Assembly (NCBI GenBank): GCA_014529385.2
Contig: CM043947.1
Span: forward strand, 129,666,391-129,730,390
Source: Adiantum capillus-veneris
Taxonomy: Eukaryota > Streptophyta > Polypodiopsida > Polypodiales > Pteridaceae
DNA: 64,000 nt
Reading direction: 5' to 3'
The position numbers and the translations under genes are program-made. Below are positions 9,410-20,400 of the stretch, one piece after another. Positions within the stretch are counted from its first letter, which is position 1, and each line of letters begins with the position of its first letter. The notes beneath the pieces are model-generated. The model was given only the letters and a program-made list of their open reading frames with translations, had not been told where the DNA came from and did no database searches.

Positions 9410-10270
9410 TCAAGATGTGTCCGTCCATACTAAGGTTTGTCTATTGGCCGTCGCGCATTTCAATACTATGCAATCCTTGGCTTGATGACCATACCTCCCA
9501 CATGCATTGCAATTCCCATTGAATTTTACTTTAAACTTAGAGCATTCACTGGTACTATTTGGACCATACCAAATCGAGCACCATTGTTGCTCCCTTCTTA
9601 GATATGTATGCTTGTTTTGTGGAGCACAATTGTCTCTAAGACTTTCTTGAATGGCCTTGGTGAGGTCTGCTAAATTCATTTCAGATATCTTTGGCTCCTT
9701 AGCAATAGGCTTTATGGTCATTGGCTCATGCTCCGATGCTTGCGAGCTAGTAGGTCTAGGTTCAACAGACACTCTTTCTCCTTGAATCGTTAAATTTTTC
9801 TCTAATTTGGTCGCATTGGTGGTGAATGCTTCCCAAGTGGTAACACCTCTAATGACTAGGCCATTGTAGATATCCTCATGCCATAGTCCCCTAATGAATC
9901 TATCAAGCAATTGCTTCTCATTGAAGCGCTCATTTGAATTACAAAGGGAATTCAAATGCTTCAAGCGACTAATAAAGTCTCTCACCAACTCCCCTTCTTC
10001 TCGTTGGGCTTTCTGGAGCTAAGATGATACACTCCAAAGCACTCCCTCTCGTATATACTCTTTCAAGAACAATCTCCTAAGAGTAGGGTAAATCGTTTTC
10101 TCTTCCACCCTTAGGTTTCTATACCAATCCCCAGCCTTCCCACTCAAGATCAGGTTAAAAGAACTGCTCTTATGCATGTCATTGTGTTCTCCTAAGAATC
10201 ACATATTTTTCAAATACTTTGATATGCTTTCTCACATCCCCGTCTCCACTAAATTTTTGTGTGAGCTTGG
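9410..10270 (-). pseudogene. Family A gag capsid and CCHC knuckle
   Basis: 9988-9410 is open and contains the capsid C-terminal block (VRDFISRLKHLNSLCN, QLLDRFIRGLW, VTTWEAFTTNATKLEKN) typical of Retrotrans_gag proteins, and an intact CCHC knuckle, CNACGRYGHQAKDC, at 9532-9491. Upstream (10270-9990) the capsid N-terminal part can be followed with stops (SGKAGDWYRNL, LKEYIREG). The protein forms the particle and packages RNA. Frame breaks at 9990 and 10270. Confidence 0.75.
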
Positions 10271-10741
10271 CTATTTGTATTGTCTTACTTCTAGGCTCTC
10301 TATCATGCGTGTTACACATATCTGAGCAATAAATGGATCGATAGCTTGAGAAAATGTTGCCAAGTCACCCAAGTGAGCATGTATAGTGGGGACAGGCGCT
10401 CTCGGTACTGCATGTGGAATGGGGGTTGGCAATGGGTTTGGCGTACAGGAAGCCCTTGGGTTCCAAGTTGGGTATGATGTTGTGTCATATGGTGGCCCAA
10501 AGTTCATGTGTGTGACCTTGGGCATAGCAGACGTGGAATGGGACATGCTAATGCTATCTGGTATGGCCTCATTGAAATAAGGTCTTGGATGTTGTGGTTG
10601 TGGAGCATAAGTTGTTAAAAGAATGGGAGGGGTAGGAGCTACATGAGCACGAGGGTCCATAGGTGCATATGATTGATACACGCTTGTAGGTAGTGTTGTA
10701 GGCATTGGGCCACCATGTGGTGGTGCTTTATTGAGGTCCAT
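10271..10741 (-). pseudogene. Family A gag proline-rich middle region
   Basis: A 156-codon frame, MDLNKAPPHGGPMPTTLPTS onward, made of Pro/Thr/His/Ala-rich sequence ending LATFSQAIDPFIAQICVTRM, which leads into the capsid domain. This compositional bias is usual for the linker before plant gypsy capsids. Overlapping frames on both strands (10500-10312, 10386-10580) are shadows. Confidence 0.5.
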
Positions 10742-11934
10742 GGCATGTTTTTTGTCATGCCCATCACTGGGGTAGGCATGATAGCTGTGGTGTCATGAAG
10801 AGATAGATGAGCTAAACTTGGAAAGGTAAATCTTTTGCTTGTGAACTCAGATTGTACTAAGACCCCTGGAAAAACAACTTAGGGAGGATCCATCGGGCTT
10901 ATCGAGGCAGTCTCCATTTGTGACAAATTTGGTTGCTTAGCCTTCCCTGTATCCAAGAATCTCATGAGACCCGTTGAAGGCATGTGGATCCCTTTGTTCT
11001 ACCTCTCTAGCTCAATAATTCTATGGATGACATCACAAACTGTTTGTTGTTGCTCTTCTACGCTAGTAGCACCCGTTGTGGATTGTAGGACATCTAACCA
11101 ACCCATGTGATAGGTGTGATCTATATATAGGTCGATTAAAGTCTCCATTTGTAGCTCATACTCCCAATGTTCATTTAGAAACGCTCCATCTAGGATTAAG
11201 GTGCTAGGGGTGTCCGTTGAACTAGAGGCAATGTGGCTCTCTATAAATTGACCCTTAGTGGTTGCTAATTCAGAAGCATTCAATTGCTCGACTAGCATGG
11301 ATGTTGACATAAGGGATTTTGTCTTTAGCTCCCTCCATTGATTTGCCTTGTGTAAGCTCTCAATTTTCTTTTCCCTAGCTGCAATGATACATCACTCAAC
11401 CTCTTGCACTTAGGCAAGGCTTCTACAATCAAGTAATATAACCTCGGAGGGGAATATCTCTAAAGAGTCAATGAGTGCAGTGAATGGAGTATTCACATGC
11501 ACACTCTCCAGAAGCATGGGGTCTACATTGATCATAAATGGTGAATTTACTTCCCCACCCCCTTCATTCACATCGCTAGCTCCATGCTCGGAGCGAGTGG
11601 CTCTACTCAAAGTCTCTTTCAAGTGGCTACACACGCTCGGCCCGGACCATGGGCCCATGGCATGCATGTATTAGCTTGAATTATCGAGATTGGGCATTGG
11701 GTAACCTTCTATGACGTTGTAGTCAAAGGAAGAGTCACTAGGAGATGCAATATGTGGGTCCTGAGTGGTACTACCTTGGGTTCCTGTTGAGGGCCTAGAG
11801 CCTAATGTGGAGGAATAATGGGTGCCCGTATAAACGGAGACACTCTCTATGTGATCGTCCTCTAGCACACGACCAGAGCGTAGGTGCATGTGACACTCTA
11901 GAAGTGTTGATGAGTGCCCGTGAAGGCCGCTCAC
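10742..11934 (-). pseudogene. Family A gag N-terminal region
   Basis: The likely gag start is the ATG at 11934 (MSGLHGHSSTLLECHMHLRS), with an LRSGR motif seen near the N-terminus of many plant gypsy gags. Frames 11934-11671, 11667-11410 and 11310-10999 are the same protein broken by stops; they match the single 302-codon frame at 44643-43735 in copy 2 (HVNTPFTA, EVILPDGRSLAKVQEVE, ILDGAFLNE, GWLDFLQSTTGATS, QRVCDVMHRIIELER). A coiled-coil-like Glu/Lys-rich block follows the VQEVE motif. Function beyond gag is unknown. Confidence 0.65.
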
Positions 11935-12887
11935 CTAGTTTTTTGGGTGTTTGCAACCCAATTTTACTCTCAATTTTTATATTATTTTTTTTTCTAACCA
12001 AGCCATGGAATATGGCATGTGATACCTCAAAATGCGCATCTTGGTTAGAGGGACGTGCCGTGATTTACAACCCCCGATTTGGTTACTTAAACCCCTTGGA
12101 ATCCTAAAAACAGTCTTTTCCTAATCGGGAAGAAGGCTAAAATTAGTAATTTCAAGGGGTAAGTGTGAAGGGAAGGGTGGAGGACTTGAAGGACTTGTCC
12201 CACATGCCCTCCCTTCACTTGAGGGGCTAGTCTTTATATATATAGTAGTGTGTATACTATATCACAAGATTGAGGACTGAGGCCTGGACTTGGGCCTGGG
12301 ATTGGGCTCGGGCTCGGGGACCGATCCCGATCCTTCCTTTTAATATGAGATTTTTTTCCTTTTTATTTTTGTTTCTGAATTTTCTTTTTGATCTTTTTCG
12401 GGCGTTCTTTTTTCTTTTTTCAACAAAAAAAAAAGTTCTTCAAAAAAACATTTTTCTGTGGATAATATTGTGTTGTGTGGGCACCGAGCTCACGGGCATA
12501 GAGCCTAACTCATGCGCGCACGCAGCTCCACCTAGAAGCTCTATCTAAGTTGTCTACAACTAACATAACTAATTAGCACTATCCACACACTGCTTAACAC
12601 AGCACACTGCACACTGTCAGAATTAACTCACAACTTGCTCACTGTCCACTGCACATTACAAAACTACACAAACTAACAGACCTGCTAAAACCTTCTTATA
12701 GAAGCCCCTAATAGATCTAAAAAACCTGCACATTGCAACACTAACAGTTTCAATCAAAACCTGCTAATACCTGCACATTATAGCCACTAAAAAATCTAGC
12801 ACAAACTCAAACAAAAACTAAAAACAGATGAAAATAATGGCTCTAAGAGGTAGCACACAGTGCTCCGTAAGCTTAATGCAAGGCATT
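11935..12887 (-). mobile_element. Family A 5' leader
   Basis: Non-coding leader between PBS and gag, shared with 44644-45913. Landmarks in both are GTTTTTT[GA]GG, CTAACCAAGCCA(T/C)GGAATATG, GTCCCACATGCCCTCCCTTC and a TATA-like TTTATATATATAGTAGTG (12234-12251 here). The part near the PBS is a low-G stretch of CACTGCACA-like motifs. Confidence 0.65.
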
Positions 12888-12904
12888 CCCCGGCAACGGT
12901 GCCA
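12888..12904 (-). other. Primer-binding site, TGGCGCCGTTGCCGGGG type
   Basis: On the minus strand TGGCACCGTTGCCGGGG, one change from the TGGCGCCGTTGCCGGGG site that I know from Tat/Ogre-type plant gypsy elements (usually assigned to a tRNA-Arg). It fixes the orientation and the right edge of the minus-strand element. Confidence 0.75.
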
Positions 12905-12998
12905 AAAATGTGTGCTTTTACTGCACGTGTCGGAGGCTGGCAACTTGCCAAACACTGTGTGCGAGCCACGAATGGCTGCAATCACACCACTATACGAT
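12905..12998 (-). mobile_element. Family A 5' LTR, U5 end only
   Basis: The 94 bases beyond the PBS match 45931-46020 and, reversed, 33550-33640 (shared CACGTGTCGGAGGCTGGCAA, then a GTGTGCGAGCCACGAATG-like stretch). The rest of the LTR is missing because a copia LTR fragment begins at 12999. Confidence 0.6.
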
Positions 12999-13177
12999 TC
13001 TTGTCTATGGTGAGCTTGTGATGAGTTAGCAAACTACTCAAGATCATGTTTATGAGTCCAAGTTAATCTATCTTGGAACCTAATCTGCTTGAGTAGCAAT
13101 CTAGCCTACACACACTCACTCGTGAGCACAATGTTTGTCTATCACCCACCTTAGCTAGCACGATCCCATTCCCATCA
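12999..13177 (+). mobile_element. Ty1/copia LTR fragment matching 803-981
   Basis: Starts at CTTGTCTATGGTGAGC and ends at the same CCCATCA terminus as the 5' LTR at 981, in the same orientation. It is probably the end of the 3' LTR of the copia element whose 5' LTR lies at 0.65-0.98 kb, with the gypsy element between. Confidence 0.7.
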
Positions 13178-13900
13178 ACCCTGTGCACACCTTTGCATGA
13201 AGGAAGCATTGTTATCCAATAATTCACATGAAAAGACATGGGTTTCCAAAGACCATCCTCTCTAACATTATGAAAGTCACAAGAATTTATGCTATGAGAA
13301 GGGCGACGTGTAGAAAAAATCCATGAAAGCTCAAAGATCACAGAGAAAGAGTGAAAATATAGTGACGAAAAAAAGCAAAGGTCTCATAAAATGGAGGGAA
13401 AGTGAAAAAAGGAAACGCTTGAAAAAAGTAGGAGATTTGTCATTAATGACCTTGTTTTCAAAGCCTTCAAAGAGAGATTTTGTATCTTTTGGAAATGATT
13501 TTGTGAAATATAAAATAGAACAAAAGGTCAAACTCCAATACTTTGAGCCCCAAATTTAATGGGCTTAATCATCAAAACCACCTAAATATAGCAGTTTCAG
13601 CCATACGACTAACACGTTTAGCCATTCTCCACAAAAGTAGGACCATAAAGACCCATACTTTTTTATACATGTCAAATGACCATTGGACTGTTCCCTAATC
13701 GTTTGATTAACAAACATCCCTTTTCTAGTTGCTTTTGGCTTTCATGGTATAAGAATCATCAGATATGCACATTTGTGGTTTTATTACTCATAGCATGTCC
13801 TTTTCTATATTTTACAGGCCCTCTTTGCTCCCATTTGTAGCAAGAAAGGGTCTATATCAGAGATCTTCGGCTTCAAATTATACCTGAAAGTTTCGCTTAG
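13178..13900. other. No recognised gene
   Basis: AT-rich. One plus-strand frame (13323-13559, 78 codons, very Lys-rich at its start, ending KLQYFEPQI) has no recognisable domain and is opposed by a similar minus frame. Confidence 0.3.
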
Positions 13901-16377
13901 TCTCTCCAAACTAATCCATGCTTCCCTACTTGTCGCATCTATGGCCAGTCTCTTTGGACTAGTACTACGTGCTGATGACTAGCAAAGTGATCGCATCTGT
14001 GAGCAATCATGTATAGCCCACTAGACCTTTATAAAAGATGGATCATGCTCTTATAAGCCACATAGAGCCTCCAAAAACTTGTTCTTAAAGATTGTGAAGC
14101 ATAATGCAACATGCAACTAAGTACATTTGCCCCTACATTATATTTACCTCCTTGATAACGTATTGAAGGTCAAACTCCTTTTCCCTTTAATACATTCTAA
14201 CCTGAAAGGCCTTTCAGACTTTCATAGTCTATTCGAACCTCAAAAGTGGCACCATATAAATAGTGTCTCCATTTTTAAGTGCATGTACTATAGCTAATAA
14301 CTCTCACTTATAAGTCAAGTAGTTACGATGGGCACTATCTAACTTTTTACTTTCAAGTGCTATTGGACATCTACCTTTCATAAGTACGGCTCCTATGGCC
14401 TCAATGTTTGCATATGTACCCAAGAGAAACGGCTCATTTGGATCCACTATAGTCAACATAGGTGAGCTGCTAAAGCCACCTTAAGTTTTTCAAAGCTTTT
14501 CTATTGGGCGTCCCCCCAGCTTGCACTTTTACTTTTTGACCTCAATTGGTGTGGCAATGGGAGTGTGATCTTCACATATTATTAATAAAAACCCAATACC
14601 AAAAAAAAGAACCTTCAGCTCTTTGAGATTTTTTTGTTATGGCCACCTCATAATAGCTTCCACTTTCTCAGTTCCCATCCACATCCCCTTTGTGGATATA
14701 ATGTGACCCAGATAATGAATCTTGATCTCAAAGAAATCACATTTCCTTTCCTTCACATATAGTTCATGTTTTCGCAAGAACTCAAACACTATACGTAAAT
14801 GTTATAAGTGTTGTTTTTAAGATTTACTATAGACAAAAATATCATCTAGGAAAACTACTATGAATTTCCCTTAAGTATGGACGTAAAATGTTGGCCATAA
14901 GTGTCATGAATTTTGTTGGTGCATTGGGGAGTCCAAATGGCATTAACAAGATCTCAATGTGTCCCAAATGTTGTCTTTGCAACATCTTCTAGTCTAGTTC
15001 TAACATGATGATAACCAGATCTCAGGTCTATCTTTGAAATATAATTTGACACATAGGATTGATTAAACAAGTCATCCATTTGTGACATCGGGTACTTGTT
15101 CTTAATCATTATCTAACTAAAAGCTCTATAATCTACACACATCCACATAGATCCGTCCTTCTTCTTTACCAAAAGAAAAGGCGGTGCCCACGTACTAGAA
15201 CTAGGCCTAATAAATCCTTTGCTCAAGTCTTTTGTAAACTATTTTTCCACCTCCTGTGCTTCAGAGTGGATTAACCTATAAGCATTTTTACTTATAGGTT
15301 TCGATCATGACATAGCATCGATGCCATGATCTACTTTTCAAGATGGCGGTAAGCCATTTGGTAAATCACCAAGAAATACATCTTGAAACTCCTCTTATAA
15401 ATTCAATAAAGCATCTATGTACTTTTTCTTAAGGGTCTCGTTTACCTTGGAATTTTTTGCTTTAGAATTGCATGCATGTGAAACAAGGTTCTCAGATAGT
15501 GGGTCTCATCCAAGGCCATCTTTTTTATTATGCTTGTCTACGAAAATATTACTTACAGCTTCAACTATGGAAGCAATTTATTACTTTCATTTACAACAAT
15601 AGAATTCAAAAGCAGGTAACAAACAAATACATTTGCTATCTAGTCTCTACGGGTGACTCTTTGTAGCTCCATGGAAGAAATTTCAAATGAGAGGATTAGA
15701 GGGGACATTGTGGTCACTCTCTAGGGTGATGAACTTTCCACACTCCTCAAACTGTAATGTATTATGCAAATAACTCCAAACTAGAATAGGATCCAGGCTA
15801 TACATCCACTCACTTCCTAGCTACATGTCTGCTCTAGCCAAGTGCATGACTTGAAAGTCAAGCAAAGCCTCGTAGTCCTGCATGGCTAATGGAACTCCCA
15901 AGACTATAGTATTCCATATCATCTTATCACAACCATTGGCCAATCCAACAGTGTACTCATGATTGTTTGCGATCTTGGTCAACCTTAACTTCTTTACCAA
16001 AATGAATAGTTTGAGAATTTATGGCTAGCTCCATCAACTATGAAAACAATAAGTATATGGCCACCTATGGTGCCATACATTTGCACCATGTCATCAGGAC
16101 CTACGCTAGACTTTCACATAGCTGGTGTCACTGAACAAGCATGACTCTCATCACAGTGGCACACCATCACCTCCTTAAACTCTCCAAAATTGAGAGGAAG
16201 CATCTGCACCGTGTGCAATTGCCTAGAGGATTTACCATCTCTCTTGGGCTCACTTCCGCTAGTGCTAGCTTTGAACTTTGGGCATTCAACCTTGGTGTGC
16301 CCTACCTCATTACAGCTAAAGCAACGATTTTTCTTTTGCACTTTTATGGACTTCACACGGCTAAGCTTCTTTTGCAA
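13901..16377 (-). pseudogene. Heavily decayed Ty3/gypsy gag-pol
   Basis: Reading right to left: an intact CCHC knuckle CFSCNEVGHTKVECPKFK (16317-16264) inside an 87-codon frame; a damaged protease region (16050-15680); RT with [48 protein letters not shown] and KTTF (about 15220-14960), then connection and RNase H traces (ALKNLRW, DYSGSK, FEVRIDYESLKG) to about 14200. The IDLRSGYHH box keeps its catalytic Asp. Dozens of stops make it an old copy. It is a different gypsy lineage from family A, closer to chromovirus/Ty3 types by its RT motifs. Confidence 0.65.
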
Positions 16378-17339
16378 TGCATGAATGTTTGACTACATTT
16401 CTTGTCATGAACATTAATTTATAACCTTCTAAAAGTAGTTTCCAACTTAAATTGGCCACTTAAGTCCAAAGAAAATAAAAAGAGAACAATAGAAATTGAT
16501 TAAGTGTTGATGGATCAACCGGTCAAGGCTTGAGGCCAAAAAGGGACAAGTCCATAAAACAACAAGGGTAATTGCTAACTAGTTATCTCAATCATAGGTA
16601 TAGATCAAGGAAGGATAAATGTATCTTGGGCAGCCTTGATCAAAGGTACACGCCAAAGGAGATGATCAAGAACAATTATAGGATTTTAAAATTATAAAGT
16701 GATTGTGGTAAGCTCAAGTCATAAGAACAACTCTTTAGACTCCAAGTATGAAGCTGGGGAAGCCTTAGGATCAAATCTTAACTTACCACAAATTGTCTAA
16801 ATTTAGCAGGTTTTGGGAGCAGCTTAGCGACACCTCCCAAGCACCGTGCTAAGTTGTGTACAAAAGGTGAAATTTCTATATCCCAAAGAGAGTTTTTTAC
16901 TTTTACCTAAGTTTATTCTAATTTAGCAGGTTTTAAATTAGCAAGCAGGTTGTAGCCCCAGGTCAGCTTCATAAGCCTCTAAGGTTTGTGCAAAGGTCTT
17001 GCATTCAAGCTAGTTAATACAAAGATAAGTTTATGGTTTTTTTAATAAAAGGTAAAATATAAATATTAAGGTTATATCAACCCTTTCTCATTTAGTAAGT
17101 TAGGACTCTAGTCTTTGTTTACTAAGCTTGCCACATGTCCAAGGTAGCACATGTTTGCTTTGTGTGAACTTAACAAGTGTGTGTGAGCGTGTGTGGTGTC
17201 TCCATTTGCCAAAATGAGTCCCAGAAGAGAAAAGAAAGTTCTATCATGCAATGAAAACAAGGAAAATTGTGTGGGATGCTTGAGTTGCATTATGAGGTGT
17301 TCCCACTTCATTGGTCAAGTGTGAAGCATTCTAATTCAA
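16378..17339. other. AT-rich stretch, no gene seen
   Basis: Contains the repeated phrase AATTTAGCAGGTTTT (16801 and 16921) and a short GT-rich run (17174-17198). A minus frame at 17311-17108 has no recognisable content. Possibly the U3 part of an LTR for the next element. Confidence 0.3.
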
Positions 17340-17560
17340 TTCTAGTTGCATAGTTGCACAAGCATATAAGGAGGAGCTCATGGGGTTTTTTTTGGATCTT
17401 CTTGCTCCCCTCACACACACTCTCAAGTACCCAAGTTGGAAAAGTAAGCTCTCGCTCTCTCCCTCTCTCATCGAAGCTCTAGAAATGGAGTCTATGCTCA
17501 AGCTCTTGGCTATGATTGCAAATCCAATCCAATAAAAGTTTCTTTTTCTATATCTCTATT
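17340..17560 (+). mobile_element. LTR-like promoter/polyA segment
   Basis: A GCATATAAGGAGGAGC TATA-like box (17361) is followed by a CT-rich stretch and CCAATCCAATAAAAG (AATAAA-type signal, 17524-17538). This order fits the R region of an LTR, and it lies upstream of a plus-strand gypsy gag. No TG/CA borders or PBS could be fixed, so the call is tentative. Confidence 0.3.
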
Positions 17561-18089
17561 ACTCTATTACTAATCTATGCTAATCTTAAGAAAAACTCTC
17601 TCCTTTCATAATTAAATTTTCTTGAATCTAAAATAAGTTACTAGATTCTTTGACATTGAGGTTTCTCTTTTCTTGCCTAAGAAGAGAGGTCCTTGAATAA
17701 TCTATAAAGGGTTCATTGCAATAGTGTAAGTGAGACTAGGATTTATTAACTTGGTTGGTATGGCTGGTTACAAGGTGCAGGGGACACCATCGGGATCTAT
17801 GGTCTTAATAATTGAGTCTTTTGGGATTTGGCCTATGGATTAACCATTAGTGAGCTATTAGTTGCCCAATAGGAACCAGTATCAACCTCGCAATGTTAAT
17901 AAACCCAGTCCACTACTCTTGCAATCAACAATATTCTAACCATGGGCGTAGTTATTCGAGTGCCAATTTTCAAGGGATAAGAGGAGTGGTAGCCAAGGTT
18001 TTGGAAGTGCCAAGAAAAGAGTTAGCATACATATATAAGGAAATCTAATCACAGTCCAACATAATCAAGAGAATGTAATTAACATTGAC
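17561..18089. other. Presumed 5' leader of plus-strand gypsy
   Basis: Non-coding between the LTR-like segment and the gag start; no PBS recognised. Confidence 0.25.
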
Positions 18090-18930
18090 AACTTAGATCT
18101 GGATCATGGTATAACATTTGATGATGGTTGCAAAGTTGTCAACTACCTTGTTGACAAGTTGCAAGAAGAAACGAGAAACCCTGTTATGCAAGCGGAGGCT
18201 CAATAAAAAATTCAAGCCCTTCAAGCTTGAGTTCCCCCAAGTGCCCAAGAAGAGGAAATTCTTGCAAGGCCTCCAAGTGAAAACTCCAAAAGAGGAATCT
18301 CTTTGGGTAATGAAGAGGAGATACCGGAAGGACCTCCGAGGCAAACTGTTTGAGAAGAATAATTACACCCTAAACTTGCAAGGGAGAGGTATGAAAGTGT
18401 TACGCCACCTACCTCTGAAAGTGGTACTACCCCAGGAAGACGGCGCGCATGGCAATCACCTACTCCTCCCAAAAACAAGAGGACGTCATTAAGCACTCCT
18501 TCCCTTGCTAATTCAAAGAAGGGAGAAAGAAATCCAAGCAAGAGTAAGTGAAAAAAGTTGGCATGGGAGTCACCTACTCCTCCAAAAAGAAGAGGACGTC
18601 ATCAAGCCCTCCCTCCCATTCTAATTCAAAGAAGGGAGAAAGAAATCCAAGCAAGAGTAAGTGAAAAAAGTTGGCATGGGAGTCACCTACTCCTCCCAAA
18701 AAGAAGAGGACATCATCAAGCCCTCCCTCCCATTCTAATTCAAAGAAGGGAGAAAGAAATCCAAGCACAAGGAATCGAAGAAGTAGTGACCATCTTCACC
18801 TTCCTCCTCCTCTTCCTCTTCATCACCATCATCATATTCTGACACGGAGAACAATGAATCGCTGCCCAAGAGAAACAAGGAAAGGGGTAAGTAGAGGAGC
18901 TATGTGGCATGGAAGAGGTCACATAAGTTG
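18090..18930 (+). pseudogene. Chromovirus-like gag, N-terminal region with tandem repeats
   Basis: Can be read as ITFDDGCKVVNYLVDKLQEE (18115 onward), a stop, then RERYESVTPPTSESGTTPGR and three repeats of a basic unit beginning AW(Q/E)SPTPPK(N/K)KRTS. The repeats are 113-114 bp (18447-18786); a one-base loss in the second changes the frame. The basic Ser/Pro-rich repeat resembles a nuclear-localising or nucleic-acid-binding tail. The gag continues in the next entry. Confidence 0.55.
18447..18786 (+). repeat. Three tandem copies of a 113-114 bp unit
   Basis: Units begin at about 18447, 18561 and 18674 with GCATGG(C/G)A(A/G)TCACCTACTC and end GAAATCCAAGCA. Unit 1 is 114 bp (38 codons, in frame); unit 2 lacks one C in the TCCTCC(C)AAAAA run. 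Confidence 0.8.
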
Positions 18931-18959
18931 AAGTTATTCAAATAGGGATGAAAGAACAT

Positions 18960-19460
18960 TGATTTTTTTACCTATGATGGAGCCTTCGGAGCAACTGATA
19001 AAGTATTGGCCTTTATCCAAGAATTGAACGTAGCTTTTGGAGATGAAGATTTTGAGAAATCTTCATAGCTTTAAAATTTTTCTATTCATTTCCAAAAGTC
19101 AAGCCATCAATGGTGGGCAAGCCTACGTAGCCAAGGTGAAGCTCCAAAGACTTGGACAACTTTGAGGATTGCTATTAAAAGGCAATTTCTTCCAAGTGAT
19201 GCCAAAGACAAAGTCCTCATAGAATGGTGAAGCTTAAAGATGGCCCCATACAAGTCTGTCCAAAAGTATGTGGATAAGTTTTGGGAGTTACATCTCAAAG
19301 CCACTATCTACAAAAAGAGAGACTTTGTGAAAAAAAGGCAGCAATTCTGTGTTGGCCTATCTGCGGAGATGAGTGAGTATTTCAACTCACAAAGAGCTAA
19401 AGCTATTACGGACGTCATACATCATAATATGGTTACTTTGAGGATTCATTTCTAACAAGG
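18960..19460 (+). pseudogene. Chromovirus-like gag capsid
   Basis: Across several stops it reads DKVLAFIQELNVAFGDEDF, FQKSSHQWWASL, QFLPSDAKDKVLIEW, and then an open frame (19240-19455) with VQKYVDKFWELHLKATIYKK and KQQFCVGLSAEMSEYFNSQR. These are the classic Retrotrans_gag blocks (WW, F..LK, F..GL). Protease is not found; the sequence passes to RT at about 19505, so the region between is deleted. Confidence 0.75.
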
Positions 19461-19504
19461 AACCAACAAGGGGTCAAAGCCAATGAGATCCAAAGAATCA
19501 ATTG

Positions 19505-19924
19505 AGACAAAGGCAAAGAACAATGCGATGCATTCTTGGTACTCCCTTTTGGACTTACCAATGCGACAGCTACCTTTAATAGAATGATGGAAAGGCTCTT
19601 AAGACCTCATCCAAGCTTCACGGGAGTGTTCTTTGACGACATTATTATCTACTCAAAGACTATTGAGGAACATAAGTAGCATCTTCAGGTAATATCTTAA
19701 GTTTTGAGAGACAATAAGCTTTACATTAATCAAAAGAAAAGTGGCTTAGATTCAATATTCAGGCCATATTATCTCTCAAACAGGGATGCGAATGGACCCT
19801 ACAAAGTTGGAGGTTATAAAAGAATGGACTATACTAACAAATCTACATGAATTGAGAAGCTTTATAGGGATGTGTCCATACTATAGACACTTCACACGAA
19901 AAAAATTCATGCATAGCAGGCCCA
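19505..19924 (+). pseudogene. Chromovirus-like RT, C-terminal palm
   Basis: FLVLPFGLTNATATFNRMME (19532 onward) and FTGVFFDDIIIYSKTIEEH, where FFDD stands for the (F/Y)VDD catalytic box; both Asp are kept. The N-terminal RT half is missing. Frames shift near 19690 and 19850, and the connection (SGHIIS-like, RMDPTK) is damaged. Confidence 0.75.
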
Positions 19925-20400
19925 TTGTACAATTTGACTAAGAAGAATGTTAAATTTTCATGGACTACAAAAGACAGTGAAGATTTTGAAAATTTAAAGG
20001 CAAATCCTATTGCTCAACCCGTTCTAATATTATTGGACCTTCCAAAGCCTTTTGAAGTCCAATGTGATGTTTGTGGAAAATGCCTGGCAGTTGTTTTGCT
20101 TCAAGAAGGGCATGCCATAGCATCTAAAAGAAGGAGATTGGATGACCAAGAAAAGAATCTAGGCATATATGAAAAATATCTTTTAGTTATCTTACATGCC
20201 CTAGATGCTTGGAAGCATTATCTCATAGGCACTCCATTTGTTTTGCGCACAGACCATCAAAGTCTTAAATACTTTTTGACGCAAACTAAATTAAGTGTGA
20301 TAAGCAAATGAGATGGGAAAACACTCTCTCACAATTTAGTTTTCATATTGCTCACATAGCTAGTAAGCACAATCAAGTGGTCAATGCACTTTCACGAAGG
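19925..20400 (+). pseudogene. Chromovirus-like RNase H
   Basis: FSWTTKDSEDFENLK, PFEVQCDVCGKCLAVVLLQEG, RLDDQEKNLGIYEKYLLVI, HYLIGTPFVLRTDHQSLKYF and NALSRRPKVNV follow the RT_RNaseH pattern of chromoviruses. The first catalytic Asp position reads QCDVCG in place of the usual (T/C)DAS. A TGA at about 20309 with a two-codon overlap separates the two open frames. Confidence 0.75.
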
